Source of the DNA: Methanobacterium petrolearium
Lineage (GTDB): Archaea; Methanobacteriota; Methanobacteria; Methanobacteriales; Methanobacteriaceae
Length of the DNA: 64,000 nucleotides
Reading direction: 5' to 3'
Assembly (NCBI RefSeq): GCF_017873625.1
Contig: NZ_JAGGKL010000004.1
Coordinates: forward strand, 62,001-126,000
Part shown: positions 29,666 to 39,300 of the stretch, one piece after another
How the letters are laid out: each line of letters begins with the position of its first letter
How positions within the stretch are numbered: position 1 is the stretch's first letter
The notes under the pieces: model-generated
What the model saw: only the letters and a program-made list of their open reading frames with translations
Told to the model about the DNA's origin: nothing
Database searches by the model: none
Program-made: the position numbers and the translations under genes

Positions 29666-30784
29666 TTACTGTATAAGTTTATAATTATTGGTTATCTCAC
29701 TTATTATCTGTAGTAATTTACTTTTAAAATTTTCTATATTTTCTATTTCTATGGTTTCTTTACGGTTGAAAAGTTCCAAAAAAACTTTATCACCTGCTAA
29801 ATCATCAAAACCTGCGTCAAGTTCAATTATTAAAGAACCTTCAGATTTATGTCCTTCTTCAACTACTCTGTCAACATCTCCATCTGTTATGCCGATTATG
29901 GGAACGTTGAAACGGTAAAGTATGTCCGCAGCCACCAGTGTGGTATCATCACCAACAGTTACCACCATATCCGCATTTTTCAACCGGTATATATCCTCAG
30001 CAGCATGATTAAGATAAGAAACAGTGAATTTATTGTTTGATTTTTCTGATTTTATTATTCTGGGCTCAACAATTGATTTACGTAGTAATCCAGTTTTTAC
30101 TATTGCTTTTTCAAGGTTCACAGTTCCTAATTTCTCAACACCGTGTTTTTTAAGCTCTCCACCCTCAATATCAATTATTATTCCATTTTCAGCTATTATT
30201 GTAATATAAGAAGATTTGGATTTGCCGATGACTATGCCGTTGACAAATATGTTCTCATCCGGTGATACACCAGCAATTTTCCGGCAGATATTACCTGAAA
30301 TTGCTTGGCAAGGATCTTCACTGAATAATTTTTTCTTGATCTGATCTGGGGATACCAACAACAGACCCAGCTTACTGGAGATATCCTCTGCCAATTTTTC
30401 CAGGTCCTTTCCCCATGCTACAACACTGCCATCTTCTTCCCCAGGCCTTTCTATCTGGATGAGGGGAGGTTGGCCCTGAGAATTATTGTAAACTTTGTAT
30501 CCGAAGGCATGGCCAGTTACACTAGATTTACCATAGTTAATGAGAAAAATAACATCACAATTTTCCTGATTGAACTTGTCAACAGACTGGCTGGGGAAAA
30601 GCTTCTGACTGATATCGATCTTATCTTCTAGATGGGCATCGATAACTGCAGTTCTGCCCATAGTACCGCCAAGTCGAGATTTAACCACACCATAATTTCC
30701 TAAAAATTCTATGAACTTCTGAGCGTAACCCGAGTCAACAATTTCTGGTCCATGTACTACCAACCCAATCTTCAATGGATTCAT
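29666..30784 (-). CDS. DUF2117 family protein
   Basis: The 372-residue protein begins [22 protein letters not shown] and is full-length for DUF2117, an archaeal family of unknown function. The segments [13 protein letters not shown] and [19 protein letters not shown] suggest a Rossmann-like or kinase-like nucleotide-binding fold, and [19 protein letters not shown] is typical of the family. It lies 118 bases upstream of the marker operon in the same direction, so partial cotranscription is possible. No catalytic assignment is safe. Confidence 0.85.
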   Translation of the reverse strand: MNPLKIGLVVHGPEIVDSGYAQKFIEFLGNYGVVKSRLGGTMGRTAVIDAHLEDKIDISQKLFPSQSVDKFNQENCDVIFLINYGKSSVTGHAFGYKVYNNSQGQPPLIQIERPGEEDGSVVAWGKDLEKLAEDISSKLGLLLVSPDQIKKKLFSEDPCQAISGNICRKIAGVSPDENIFVNGIVIGKSKSSYITIIAENGIIIDIEGGELKKHGVEKLGTVNLEKAIVKTGLLRKSIVEPRIIKSEKSNNKFTVSYLNHAAEDIYRLKNADMVVTVGDDTTLVAADILYRFNVPIIGITDGDVDRVVEEGHKSEGSLIIELDAGFDDLAGDKVFLELFNRKETIEIENIENFKSKLLQIISEITNNYKLIQ

Positions 30785-30945
30785 ATTTCACCTTAGCATC
30801 AACAAGTTTTTATAATTACCTCCGAACAGTTGGATAATAATCAGTTATGATCCACTAAAATGCCCAAATAAATCTTAATACCAAAATAATGTACTAAAAA
30901 TCTTTAAACTGCCCTAATAGCATATATTTTGATTATAAAAAAGAG

Positions 30946-31446
30946 TTATTTTTTTATTCTTTTCCTGTAAAGAGCAGAACCACAGATTTCACATTCATCT
31001 GCTGGGTAAATTGAGGGATATTTCTTCCTGCATCCACGACATATCTTGATCCATCCATACACTTCATTTATTCCCTCAGTTAGAACACTTCGATATGGAA
31101 TCTGCAAAATCTCTAATATATTTTGGATGGAATAATCATCGGTGACCACAACCGGGTGAAAATTGTTTTTAAGAGTTATTGCTAAGGCCACTAATTGTTT
31201 ATCAACTTCAGACAATCTTAAAATATCACCAGAATCTTTTATTGCCCTTTGGACCTGATCAAGTGAATCAGAACCCGGTTCTTTGATAATAAGTTTTTTT
31301 TCTCTTAAAGCAGATTCAAGAGTTATTTGTGACTTAAAATCCTTTATTTCAGATATGACTCCATTTGTAGTGACATTCTGATTTTTTGAAGATATGAATC
31401 CTCCGATAATTCCTGATGCATCAAGAACATAAACTTTTTCTTTCAT
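30946..31446 (-). CDS. nob1: Endoribonuclease Nob1 (PIN domain and zinc ribbon)
   Basis: Nob1 makes the final cut that forms the 3' end of 16S rRNA. The PIN domain has [11 protein letters not shown] and ALAITL...[11 protein letters not shown] with the acidic metal ligands, and the C-terminal zinc ribbon is [10 protein letters not shown]...CEICGSALY. At 166 residues it is the archaeal size. I set ATG 31446 as start, since GGTGGG lies just upstream and the first in-frame ATG at 31464 is before it. It is transcribed away from the candidate small RNA. Confidence 0.92.
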   Translation of the reverse strand: MKEKVYVLDASGIIGGFISSKNQNVTTNGVISEIKDFKSQITLESALREKKLIIKEPGSDSLDQVQRAIKDSGDILRLSEVDKQLVALAITLKNNFHPVVVTDDYSIQNILEILQIPYRSVLTEGINEVYGWIKICRGCRKKYPSIYPADECEICGSALYRKRIKK

Positions 31447-31616
31447 TGGCCCACCCAAATCCATTATAATTATATGAATATATATTTGTATGTTTATTTT
31501 ATTATAATTTACTTAATCACTAACTTTCAACATTGTATATGGATTATCGTGGCTTATTCATAACATTTAACCTATCATTAAATCTCTTAACACATACATA
31601 TTACCCATAGGAAAGG

Positions 31617-31630
31617 TTTTTATGTTATTA
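31617..31630 (+). promoter_or_regulatory. Promoter of the candidate structured RNA
   Basis: AAAGGTTTTTATGTTA combines a BRE-like purine run and a TATA-like core about 26-30 bases ahead of the G-rich start of the structured element at 31651. Confidence 0.45.
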
Positions 31631-31650
31631 AATGAATAAATTATATTGTT

Positions 31651-31775
31651 GGGGGAGGGCGACATTAGACTCCTTTCACAATTTTTCGCCTGCGAAAAAC
31701 CGCCTCCGATTCGGACCTAATACCCTCCCTTCAATGGAAATCGGAAGAAATGATGAAAACTTCTTTTTATTTTAA
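31651..31775 (+). ncRNA. Candidate structured small RNA, no recognised family
   Basis: A GC-rich island stands out in AT-rich DNA with no reading frame. Its ends pair: GGGAGGG (31653-31659) with CCCTCCC (31723-31729), then ATTAG (31664-31668) with CTAAT (31717-31721) across a small internal loop. Inside are a hairpin TTTTTCG/CGAAAAA (31682-31699) with loop CCTG and a smaller one in TCCGATTCGGA (31705-31715). A T-rich run at 31762-31775 could end transcription. It is neither tRNA (no T arm) nor a known riboswitch that I recognise. A stable trans-acting RNA is more likely than a moaB leader because moaB has its own promoter-like region near 31950. Confidence 0.5.
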
Positions 31776-31987
31776 ATAAACAGTTTTATGGGGTGATATT
31801 TCTATTGATTGTATGAAATCAACTTATCACTCCTGAAAAGAATATTATATTTTAGGTATTGACCTTAATTAATTCATGTAGATCATATTACCAAAACTAT
31901 GATCAAGAGACTGCCATAGAATTTCCAGTAGTTTACAAATATTTTATAGATATAATAGCAGATTAGGGATATAATAGGAGGGGAACA

Positions 31988-32536
31988 ATGGAAAGTAAAA
32001 GTATGGAAGAACACAAAAAACACAGCCCAATACGGGTCAAAGTAGGAGTAATCACCCTTAGTGACTCAAAATCCCAGCAAAAAGAATCAAATAATTCAAA
32101 ATACGGGAAAAATATTCCCCCTAAAGATGATTTATCTGGTAAAATAATATTAGAATCACTACAAAATCGACATGAATTAGTTTCTTATAGGATCATACCC
32201 GATGATGCAGACCTTCTTTTAAAAAATCTGAAGAAAATGAAGGACAAGGGAGCTGAAGTCATTATAAGTACCGGAGGTACTGGCATTGGGAAACAAGACA
32301 TCACCATAGAAACCATAACCCCCCTTTTTGAAAAAGAATTGAGTGGTTTCGGAGAAATATTCCGTTACGAATCTTATAAGGAGTTAGGAACTGGTGCAAT
32401 ACTATCAAGGGCAACTGCAGGGGTTTGGGAGGAAATTATTCTGGTGGCATTACCTGGATCTCCCAATGCAGTTCAACTGGGGATGAAAATAATAAAACCA
32501 GAACTTGGACATCTGGTTAAACACGCCAAAAATTAA
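31988..32536 (+). CDS. moaB: Molybdenum cofactor biosynthesis protein MoaB/Mog family
   Basis: The MoaB/MogA fold binds molybdopterin and catalyses its adenylylation before metal insertion. Visible motifs are [27 protein letters not shown] (GGTG loop), [21 protein letters not shown] and [11 protein letters not shown]. The cofactor is needed for the formylmethanofuran dehydrogenase of methanogenesis, which uses a tungsten or molybdenum pterin. The N-terminus is extended by a hydrophilic stretch ([14 protein letters not shown]). AGGAGGGG precedes the ATG. Confidence 0.93.
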   Translation: MESKSMEEHKKHSPIRVKVGVITLSDSKSQQKESNNSKYGKNIPPKDDLSGKIILESLQNRHELVSYRIIPDDADLLLKNLKKMKDKGAEVIISTGGTGIGKQDITIETITPLFEKELSGFGEIFRYESYKELGTGAILSRATAGVWEEIILVALPGSPNAVQLGMKIIKPELGHLVKHAKN

Positions 32537-32663
32537 CATTTAAGTTATCTGATAAATGACCTGCAAAGTAAATTAGCAAAAAAACTTAAAAAAAGGGAAC
32601 AACAGAGAAAAGGAAAAAATTAGGGAAAATCTAGTAAATCTGGTTTTAATATTAGTGAAGTGA

Positions 32664-33197
32664 TTATTTAAAATCGCTGATGGATACAATGGGTTCTAAT
32701 TGCAGTCCTTCTTTTTCCAACCCTTCAACTGCACCCTCGTCTCGATCAACGATGACAAAAGTCCGTTTGATTTTCCCCCCATTATCTGTAACAGCCCGGA
32801 CTGTTTTTAAAAGAGATTTTCCAGTAGTTGTAACGTCTTCGACCACTATAACATTATCCCCCTCTTTTAAATCGCCTTCAATAAGTTTAGATGTGCCATA
32901 ATCCTTTTTGGCCTTACGGATCATAAGCATGGGTATACCAGATTGCAAAGCCACTGCTGTTGCAATGGGAACCGCCCCCAGGGCAGGTCCAGCAATTCTG
33001 TCAATTGCATCATCCTTAATCAGGTTAGAAATGATTTTAGCCACTTGAAGTAGGATCTGGGGATCTGTTATGGCTTTTTTCATGTCAACGTAGTAATCAC
33101 TCTTTTTACCTGAAGAAAGGGTGAATTTGCCAAATTTGATAACATCATTGGCCTTCAAAAGGTTTATAAGAAGTTTTTTATCCTGTTCCATCTCCAT
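32664..33197 (-). CDS. pyrE: Orotate phosphoribosyltransferase
   Basis: PyrE joins orotate and PRPP to form OMP in pyrimidine synthesis. It has [20 protein letters not shown] near the N-terminus, [15 protein letters not shown], and the PRPP-binding motif [15 protein letters not shown]. With 177 residues it has the family length. ATG 33197 is used because the upstream ATG overlaps AAGGA. A 50-residue zinc-finger gene lies 78 bases upstream in the same direction. Confidence 0.94.
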   Translation of the reverse strand: MEMEQDKKLLINLLKANDVIKFGKFTLSSGKKSDYYVDMKKAITDPQILLQVAKIISNLIKDDAIDRIAGPALGAVPIATAVALQSGIPMLMIRKAKKDYGTSKLIEGDLKEGDNVIVVEDVTTTGKSLLKTVRAVTDNGGKIKRTFVIVDRDEGAVEGLEKEGLQLEPIVSISDFK

Positions 33198-33284
33198 TAA
33201 AATCATTCCTTAATCTAAGAAAATTCTTTAATTTGACAAATTAATTCCTTAATTATCCCTAATTACTTCTACGTACTTGATTTT

Positions 33285-33437
33285 TCAGATTTTTCCGAAC
33301 TTAATGCCCTTCTGACATCTTTTACATATTCCTTGTTTTGAGCTATAACATTGGCTGCATACAAGGCTGCCACACATAGAACATGTGTACATTTTAGCAG
33401 ATTTACCACAAATACTACATATTCCTCGGACTTCCAT
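33285..33437 (-). CDS. Small cysteine-rich zinc-finger protein, 50 residues
   Basis: This gene is very short, but coding is convincing. The product has ten cysteines in C-x2-C pairs (GICSICGKSAKMYTCSMCGS, then VCSQC and ICKRC), in a treble-clef/HIT-like double zinc-finger arrangement with a basic end (KGIKFGKI). GGTG is placed eight bases before the ATG. It precedes pyrE in the same direction. Similar orphan zinc fingers occur in Methanobacteriales; the role could be nucleic-acid or protein binding. I infer two bound zinc ions. Confidence 0.8.
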   Translation of the reverse strand: MEVRGICSICGKSAKMYTCSMCGSLVCSQCYSSKQGICKRCQKGIKFGKI

Positions 33438-33595
33438 AAAATTACACCTTAACCCATTTGTAGGTTATATGATTAAGTTTATGGAGATTCTTTAAGTTTA
33501 TAAAGCCTATGTAAACTTATGGAGCTTCTGATGTTGGAAGACTTATTTTAATTTTTGTGAGGTTAAAGATCAATGGGTAACTGATAAAAACTTGG

Positions 33596-33847
33596 TTAAA
33601 AATCGTAGCTTACTCCCTCTTCCCTACTTTTTAGAAGCATTTTATCCCCTATTTTGCTAACCATGTTATAAGGAATTATAGTTTCACCTTTAGACAAACC
33701 CAATCCCTCAGATATTCCACCTTTTCCCACTATGAATGCTTGAATCTGGTTAGTTTCCATGTTGACTTCCACATCCTTAACCTTTCCAATGATCACAGCT
33801 GAACTGTCCAAAACCTCTTTACCAACTATTTCTTCCACTATTCTCAT
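33596..33847 (-). CDS. PRC-barrel domain protein
   Basis: The 83-residue protein consists of one PRC-barrel: RIVEEIVGKEVLDSSAVIIG, KVKDVEVNMETNQIQAFIVG, then IIPYNMVSKIGDKMLL. PRC barrels occur in photosynthetic reaction centre H subunits, RimM and many small archaeal proteins that may bind RNA or act in cell division. ATG 33847 follows GGGTGAT; the ATG upstream at 33859 precedes this site. It stands alone. Confidence 0.9.
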   Translation of the reverse strand: MRIVEEIVGKEVLDSSAVIIGKVKDVEVNMETNQIQAFIVGKGGISEGLGLSKGETIIPYNMVSKIGDKMLLKSREEGVSYDF

Positions 33848-33961
33848 GGTATCACCCATATTTTTTTAAGATTTCATAAAGTATGTCTAAAACTTAAACA
33901 GATATCCAATTTCATATCTTAACCTTAATTAAGTTTCAAGTTGTACTTAAAGTTTCAGGAA

Positions 33962-34007
33962 TTACGGATGTTAAGGCATGTTGAGGCTGTCGAAAACCGA
34001 CCCGTAA
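33962..34007. other. Small palindromic stem with internal tandem 10-mer
   Basis: TTACGG (33962-33967) pairs with CCGTAA (34002-34007), and GTCG (33989-33992) pairs with CGAC (33998-34001) around AAAAC. The 21-base bulge holds two copies of ATGTTRAGGC. It lies between the symporter 3' end and the PRC-barrel promoter region. It may be a short RNA or a regulatory site. Confidence 0.35.
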
Positions 34008-34088
34008 CTAATAAAGATATTCTACAATTTTAATTTAACTAAAAAAGTTTTTTAAATCTTGAAAAATAAAAAAAGGAAAAATGGAGTA

Positions 34089-35693
34089 TTATTTACCTAC
34101 TCCCTGGAAACATTGCTCCATGTGTTCTTTGCTAGGTTTTTTAGTCAATAAACTCACCACTACTGTTACCACAAATGCAATGGGTAGTGATATGATAATA
34201 GGGTCCACTGTTGGCCATGGTAGTGAAGGTACCAGTACGGCACTTCCAGTTAATGCTTTAACAACACCTAAAGCCTCTGCAGATTTCTGGTACTCTAATA
34301 TCAACCAGAAAAAGCTTAAGAAAGTTCCAACTACCAGGCCAGATATGGCACCGGCTTTGGTGCAGCCTTTCCAGAATAGGGCAAATACATACATGGATAG
34401 GAATGCTGCTGCAGTTATGGAGAACCACATGGATGTTCCCACCGCTATTATATTTGGTGGTAAGATGAATCCCATAATAACTGCTATGATCATTGCAATG
34501 GCAATTCCTAGCCTAGCAATATATACTGAAGCTGCTCCTTTTTTGTTGCTTAAAGTTTCATATATATCCCTTCCCAGGGCAGTTCCCTGGGTGTGTATCT
34601 GAGCACTGAGAGTGGACATTGCCGCAGATAAAAGGGTGATCATGAATATATAAGCAAACCATAATGGCATGGCAGCAGTGATGAACGCCGGTATTATCTT
34701 ATCTGCATTACCATTTACCACCTGTATGGCCAGTTTACCCGCTGTATCATAGAAATATAGGTTGGATAAAGCCCCTACTATGAAAGCAGTTCCAGTCATC
34801 AGGAGGATGAATATTCCACCTACAAGTACAGCACGGTTCAGTTCCCGGTTGGATTTAACAGTCATGAAACGAACAACCAGCTGAGGTTGGGATAAAACTC
34901 CTATTCCCACCCCCAAAATCAGTGTACTGACTAAAGTCCACCAGAATGGGCTTCCCAACGCCGGCATGGATGTCCATCCTGTGAATCCCGTGGCAGTTGC
35001 CTTGGCAGTTGCATCAACCGGCACAATGTTCACCAAATTGGTAAGTGCCTGATTAGCATGTTCTAAACCACCTAACATCCAGTAAGTGGCTACCAAAAGG
35101 ATGAACATTCCAATAAACATTATACTTCCTTGCAGGGCATCAGTGTACATCACACCCCTTATTCCGCCGAAAATAACATATAACGCCACAATAACTGCCA
35201 GTACTATCAATGCCACACTATAATCAATACTGAGGGTTGTTTCAGCAAACCGGGCCATGCCAATCAGAACCACAGATGCATACAGGGTCATTCCTAAAAA
35301 TATTACCAGTCCACTGAAATACTGTATGAATTTACTATCAAAACGTTTTGATAAGAATTCAGGGAAGGTTAAGGCGCCTAAGTTGTGTCCCATTTTTCGG
35401 GTGCGTTTTCCAAAGAATACGAATGCAATGAAGATACCCACCAGTATATTCAGGAATGTTAACCATAAAAGCCCCATTCCATAGACTCCTGATACACCAC
35501 CAAACCCTACGATGGCTGCTGTGCTGATGAAAGTTGCCCCATAACTTAAAGCCATGATGAAGGGGTGTGTTTCTCTTCCAGCCACCATGTAATCATCGGC
35601 AGTCTTGGTTCGCCGCCAGGCCACATAACCCACATAACCAGTCAAAAACAGGTATATTATAACTATAATACTTAACATCAATAACTCATTCAT
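34089..35693 (-). CDS. Sodium:solute symporter (SSS family)
   Basis: The protein of 534 residues has about 13 membrane helices and the SSS signatures: YMVAGRETHPFIMALSYGATFISTAAIVGFGG at the second and third helices and GVGIGVLSQPQLVVRFMTVK in the middle. SSS carriers use the Na+ gradient to import proline, pantothenate, acetate or other organic acids; no substrate is clear. GGTGGGGG precedes ATG 35693. It is preceded by a small one-helix partner gene on the same strand. A close paralogue lies at 54.1-55.7 kb, and long stretches are identical in both. Confidence 0.93.
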   Translation of the reverse strand: MNELLMLSIIVIIYLFLTGYVGYVAWRRTKTADDYMVAGRETHPFIMALSYGATFISTAAIVGFGGVSGVYGMGLLWLTFLNILVGIFIAFVFFGKRTRKMGHNLGALTFPEFLSKRFDSKFIQYFSGLVIFLGMTLYASVVLIGMARFAETTLSIDYSVALIVLAVIVALYVIFGGIRGVMYTDALQGSIMFIGMFILLVATYWMLGGLEHANQALTNLVNIVPVDATAKATATGFTGWTSMPALGSPFWWTLVSTLILGVGIGVLSQPQLVVRFMTVKSNRELNRAVLVGGIFILLMTGTAFIVGALSNLYFYDTAGKLAIQVVNGNADKIIPAFITAAMPLWFAYIFMITLLSAAMSTLSAQIHTQGTALGRDIYETLSNKKGAASVYIARLGIAIAMIIAVIMGFILPPNIIAVGTSMWFSITAAAFLSMYVFALFWKGCTKAGAISGLVVGTFLSFFWLILEYQKSAEALGVVKALTGSAVLVPSLPWPTVDPIIISLPIAFVVTVVVSLLTKKPSKEHMEQCFQGVGK

Positions 35694-35740
35694 GTAACTC
35701 AAACCCCCACCTTTTTCATTGAAAAAGTATGAATAGATTT

Positions 35741-35950
35741 TTATGCGTCGTGTTCATCCCAAAGACCTAATTCTTCTTCCTCCATAACCTTCTCTTTTTT
35801 GTGCCACTTGACTTCCTCTTTTACCTGGCCTTCTTCATCTTCGCCGCCTTTATTCCAGTTTAAAATTCCGTAAATAACACATAGAAGGGTTACCAGGATG
35901 CATCCAATGTATGCCCCCCATATCCAGGGATCATTTATTCCTAGAACCAA
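35741..35950 (-). CDS. Symporter small accessory protein
   Basis: The 69-residue protein has one N-terminal membrane helix (AYIGCILVTLLCVIYGIL) preceded by NDPWIWG and a charged cytoplasmic tail (KWHKKEKVMEEEELGLWDEH). It sits 47 bases ahead of the SSS gene, and such small proteins are known as accessory subunits of symporters in methanogens. The start is TTG 35950, with AGGAGGTGA four bases upstream, one of the best ribosome sites in the window. It probably stabilises the carrier. Confidence 0.85.
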   Translation of the reverse strand: MVLGINDPWIWGAYIGCILVTLLCVIYGILNWNKGGEDEEGQVKEEVKWHKKEKVMEEEELGLWDEHDA

Positions 35951-36314
35951 TTTCTCACCTCCTAAAAAACTGAATATTGCAATAGTATTATTTATCCTTA
36001 TAATTAATGAACAACACTTTTTATATATTTCTATCGATTTTATAATGCCAAGCAGAACTTGGAATCTCTATGAGTGTTTAATGGAAATAATGAACAACGT
36101 AGTTGCCCCAAATACATAATAACATATCATAAATTTATGATAACATTTTTGCACCTAGAAAGTATTTTTTCTGATAAAACCCGTGCAGAACTTTCAAACA
36201 AAATATAATTAGGATAAAAGTAGCTTAATGGAAATCCAATTTGGAATTTTAAATCAGTTTGAATGTTAAAAGTGATACAATAAAATTGATGATTAATTAA
36301 AAAAAATAGGGGAA
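35951..36314. other. Intergenic region with an 18-bp perfect palindrome
   Basis: There is no supported gene. The palindrome TATCATAAATTTATGATA spans 36125-36142. On the minus strand, TATA-like sequence near 35985-36020 could serve the symporter genes. The palindrome is about 175 bases upstream of the accessory-protein start and just past the surface-protein stop; it may be an operator or a terminator. Confidence 0.4.
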
Positions 36315-39300
36315 TTAACTCTTCCATTGAGTGTAAGCATAATCCAGGAAGGTTATGAACTCTTCTGTTGCTTTTTGATTTCCAGTGGAGTTAGGATGAT
36401 CATCACCATTATGGTAGGGTGATACTCCATCGTAATCTGATGCATAAACGTGTTCTATTTGGCCATTGTTACATCGGTGGTGTGAATTTACCTCAGAAAG
36501 CACACAGTATAAGTCAAACACATAAACATTCTTCCCACTATAATCAGATAACCATCCATTCTGGGCATCAACCAGCCAGTCACATAACTCACGAGTTAAC
36601 TGATAACTGCTAACAGTTTCTTCCCCTGGCGGAGTTATGAGGATGAACATCTTATCCGGATGGGCTGTAAAGTATGTTTTAAGGTTATTATAGGTTGTTT
36701 TTTCATCATCTATGCTGCTGCCCACTTCACTTAAGGGGTAACATGATTTGAACATGATGATTTCGTTTTCTCCATCCGGGTTGGTGATGGTGTTAGTGTA
36801 AACTGTTTCTGCATTGTTGCTGTAGACGTATGGCATTTTAACATCATTGAACCACAAATACCAGTCATCTGTGTTAGTATGGTCTCCGAGATTGTCATCT
36901 GGCTCAGCATCCCAGCCGTAGTTAGTGTCAGTGACATAGTAATTGTTAGCATTCAAAGCAGTCCCTAAATTACCATTTCCATCTGCAAGCCAGTTACTTC
37001 CACAAGAATGGTGTATGAAAGTTAGTTTCACTGTTGATGATGGACTTTGAAGACTAATAATATCTATCCATGATCTAACTGCTATATTCGCAGGTAAGGT
37101 TTTAGTGGTGTTGTAGGTGTTTAGGATTTTACTGTAGGTATAAATGAGATTCTCATATCCAAAATAGGACCCTAAAGTACTGTACGACGAATAATTGGGA
37201 GCCACCATATAACGATCCATATACCTCTGCACCCTACCCGCAACAGAAACATACGAACCCACCGACAAATAACCCATCTTCTGATTATCCCTAGGCGAAA
37301 CAGCAACCCCATAATTACCAGCAAGAACCGTAACCGAAAAATCATTATTATAAATCTTCTGAGTCACAGTAGTCAAAAGCCTAAGAAACACAGGCATAGT
37401 TAAAGTTGTAGTAAGAGTAGTCCCATTAAAACTAATTCCACTAATCACCACACTACCCGGAAGTTCACCATTAGATTCAATATACCCCTGAACCCAACTA
37501 GCAGCATCAACAGTCTCATCAACACTAAAACTACCAACAAAATTCTCAACAAAACTCCAAGGCACCACCTGAACATCCACAGGCAATGTCTTAGTAGTAT
37601 TATAAGTAGCTAAGATTTTACTGTAGGTGTAAATAAGATTCTCATATCCAAAATAGGACCCCAAAGTACTGTACGACGAATAATTAGGAGCCACCATATA
37701 ACGATCCATATACCTCTGCACCCTACCCGCAACAGAAACATACGAACCCACCGACAAATAACCCATCACCTGATTATCCCTCGGCGAAGTAGCAATTCTA
37801 TAATTACCAGCAAGAACCGTAAACGTTAAATCACCCCTATAAACCTTAGGAACCACAGTAGTCAAAAGCCTAAGAAACACAGGCATAGTTAAAGTTGTAG
37901 TAAGAGTAGTCCCATTAAAACTAATTCCACTAATCACCACACTACCCGGAAGTTCACCATTAGATTCAATATACCCCTGAACCCAACTAGCAGCATCAAC
38001 AGTCTCATCAACACTAAAACTACCAACAAAATTCTCAACAAAACTCCAAGGCACCACCTGAACATTTGCCGGCAGCACCCCCGTACTATTGTAAGTGTCG
38101 AGAATCTTACTATACGTGTAAATAAGATTCTCATATCCAAAATAGGACCCCAAAGTACTGTACGACGAATAATTAGGAGCCACCATATAACGATCCATAT
38201 ACCTCTGCACCCTACCCGCAACAGAAACATACGAACCCACCGACAAATAACCCATCACCTGATTATCCCTCGGCGAAGTAGCAATTCTATAATTACCAGC
38301 AAGAACCGTAACCGAAAAATCATTATTATAAATCTTCTGAGTCACAGTAGTCAAAAGCCTAAGAAACGCAGGCATAGTTAAAGTTGTAGTAAGAGTAGTC
38401 CCATTAAAACTAATTCCACTAATCACCACACTACCCGGAAGTTCACCATTAGATTCAATATACCCCTGAACCCAACCAGCAGCATCAACAGTCTCATCAA
38501 CACTAAAACTACCAACAAAATTCTCAACAAAACTCCAAGGCACCACCTGAACATCCACAGGCAATGTCTTAGTAGTATTATAAGTAGCTAAGATTTTACT
38601 GTAGGTGTAAATAAGGTTCTCATATCCAAAATAGGACCCCAAAGTACTGTACGACGAATAATTAGGAGCCACCATATAACGATCCATATACCTCTGCACC
38701 CTACCCGCAACAGAAACATACGAACCCACCGACAAATAACCCATCACCTGATTATCCCTCGGCGAAACAGCAACCCCATAATTACCAGCAAGAACCGTAA
38801 CCGAAAAATCATTATTATAAATCTTCTGAGTCACAGTAGTCAAAAGCCTAAGAAACACAGGCATATCCAAAGTCGTAGTTATTACCACCCCATTAAGAGT
38901 AGTTCCACTAATCACCACACTACCCGGAAGTTCACCATTAGATTCAATATACCCCTGAACCCAACCAGCAGCATCAACAGTCTCATCAACACTAAAACTA
39001 CCAACAAAATTCTCAACAAAACTCCAAGGCACCACCTGAACATTTGCCGGCAGCACCCCCGTACTATTGTAAGTGTCGAGAATCTTACTATACGTGTAAA
39101 TAAGGTTCTCATACCCAAAATAGGACCCTAAAATACTATACGACGAATAATTAGGAGCCACCATATAACGATCCATATACCTCTGCACCCTACCCGCAAC
39201 AGAAACATACGAACCCACCGACAAATAACCCATCACCTGATTATCCTTAGGCGAAACAGCGACTCTGTAATTACTCACCAGATCAACTGGTGTAAGATCA

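Noticed and set aside
31651..31731. The GGGAGGG...CCCTCCC element as a tRNA
   Set aside because: A 7-bp outer stem is present, but there is no T arm with GGTTCRA, no anticodon arm of normal size, and the inner ATTAG/CTAAT pairing contradicts a cloverleaf.
37934..38230. Long open frames opposite or within the surface-protein repeats
   Set aside because: They are shadow frames that recur with each repeat copy and give low-complexity Leu/Arg/Val-rich sequence; the secreted protein frame explains the region.
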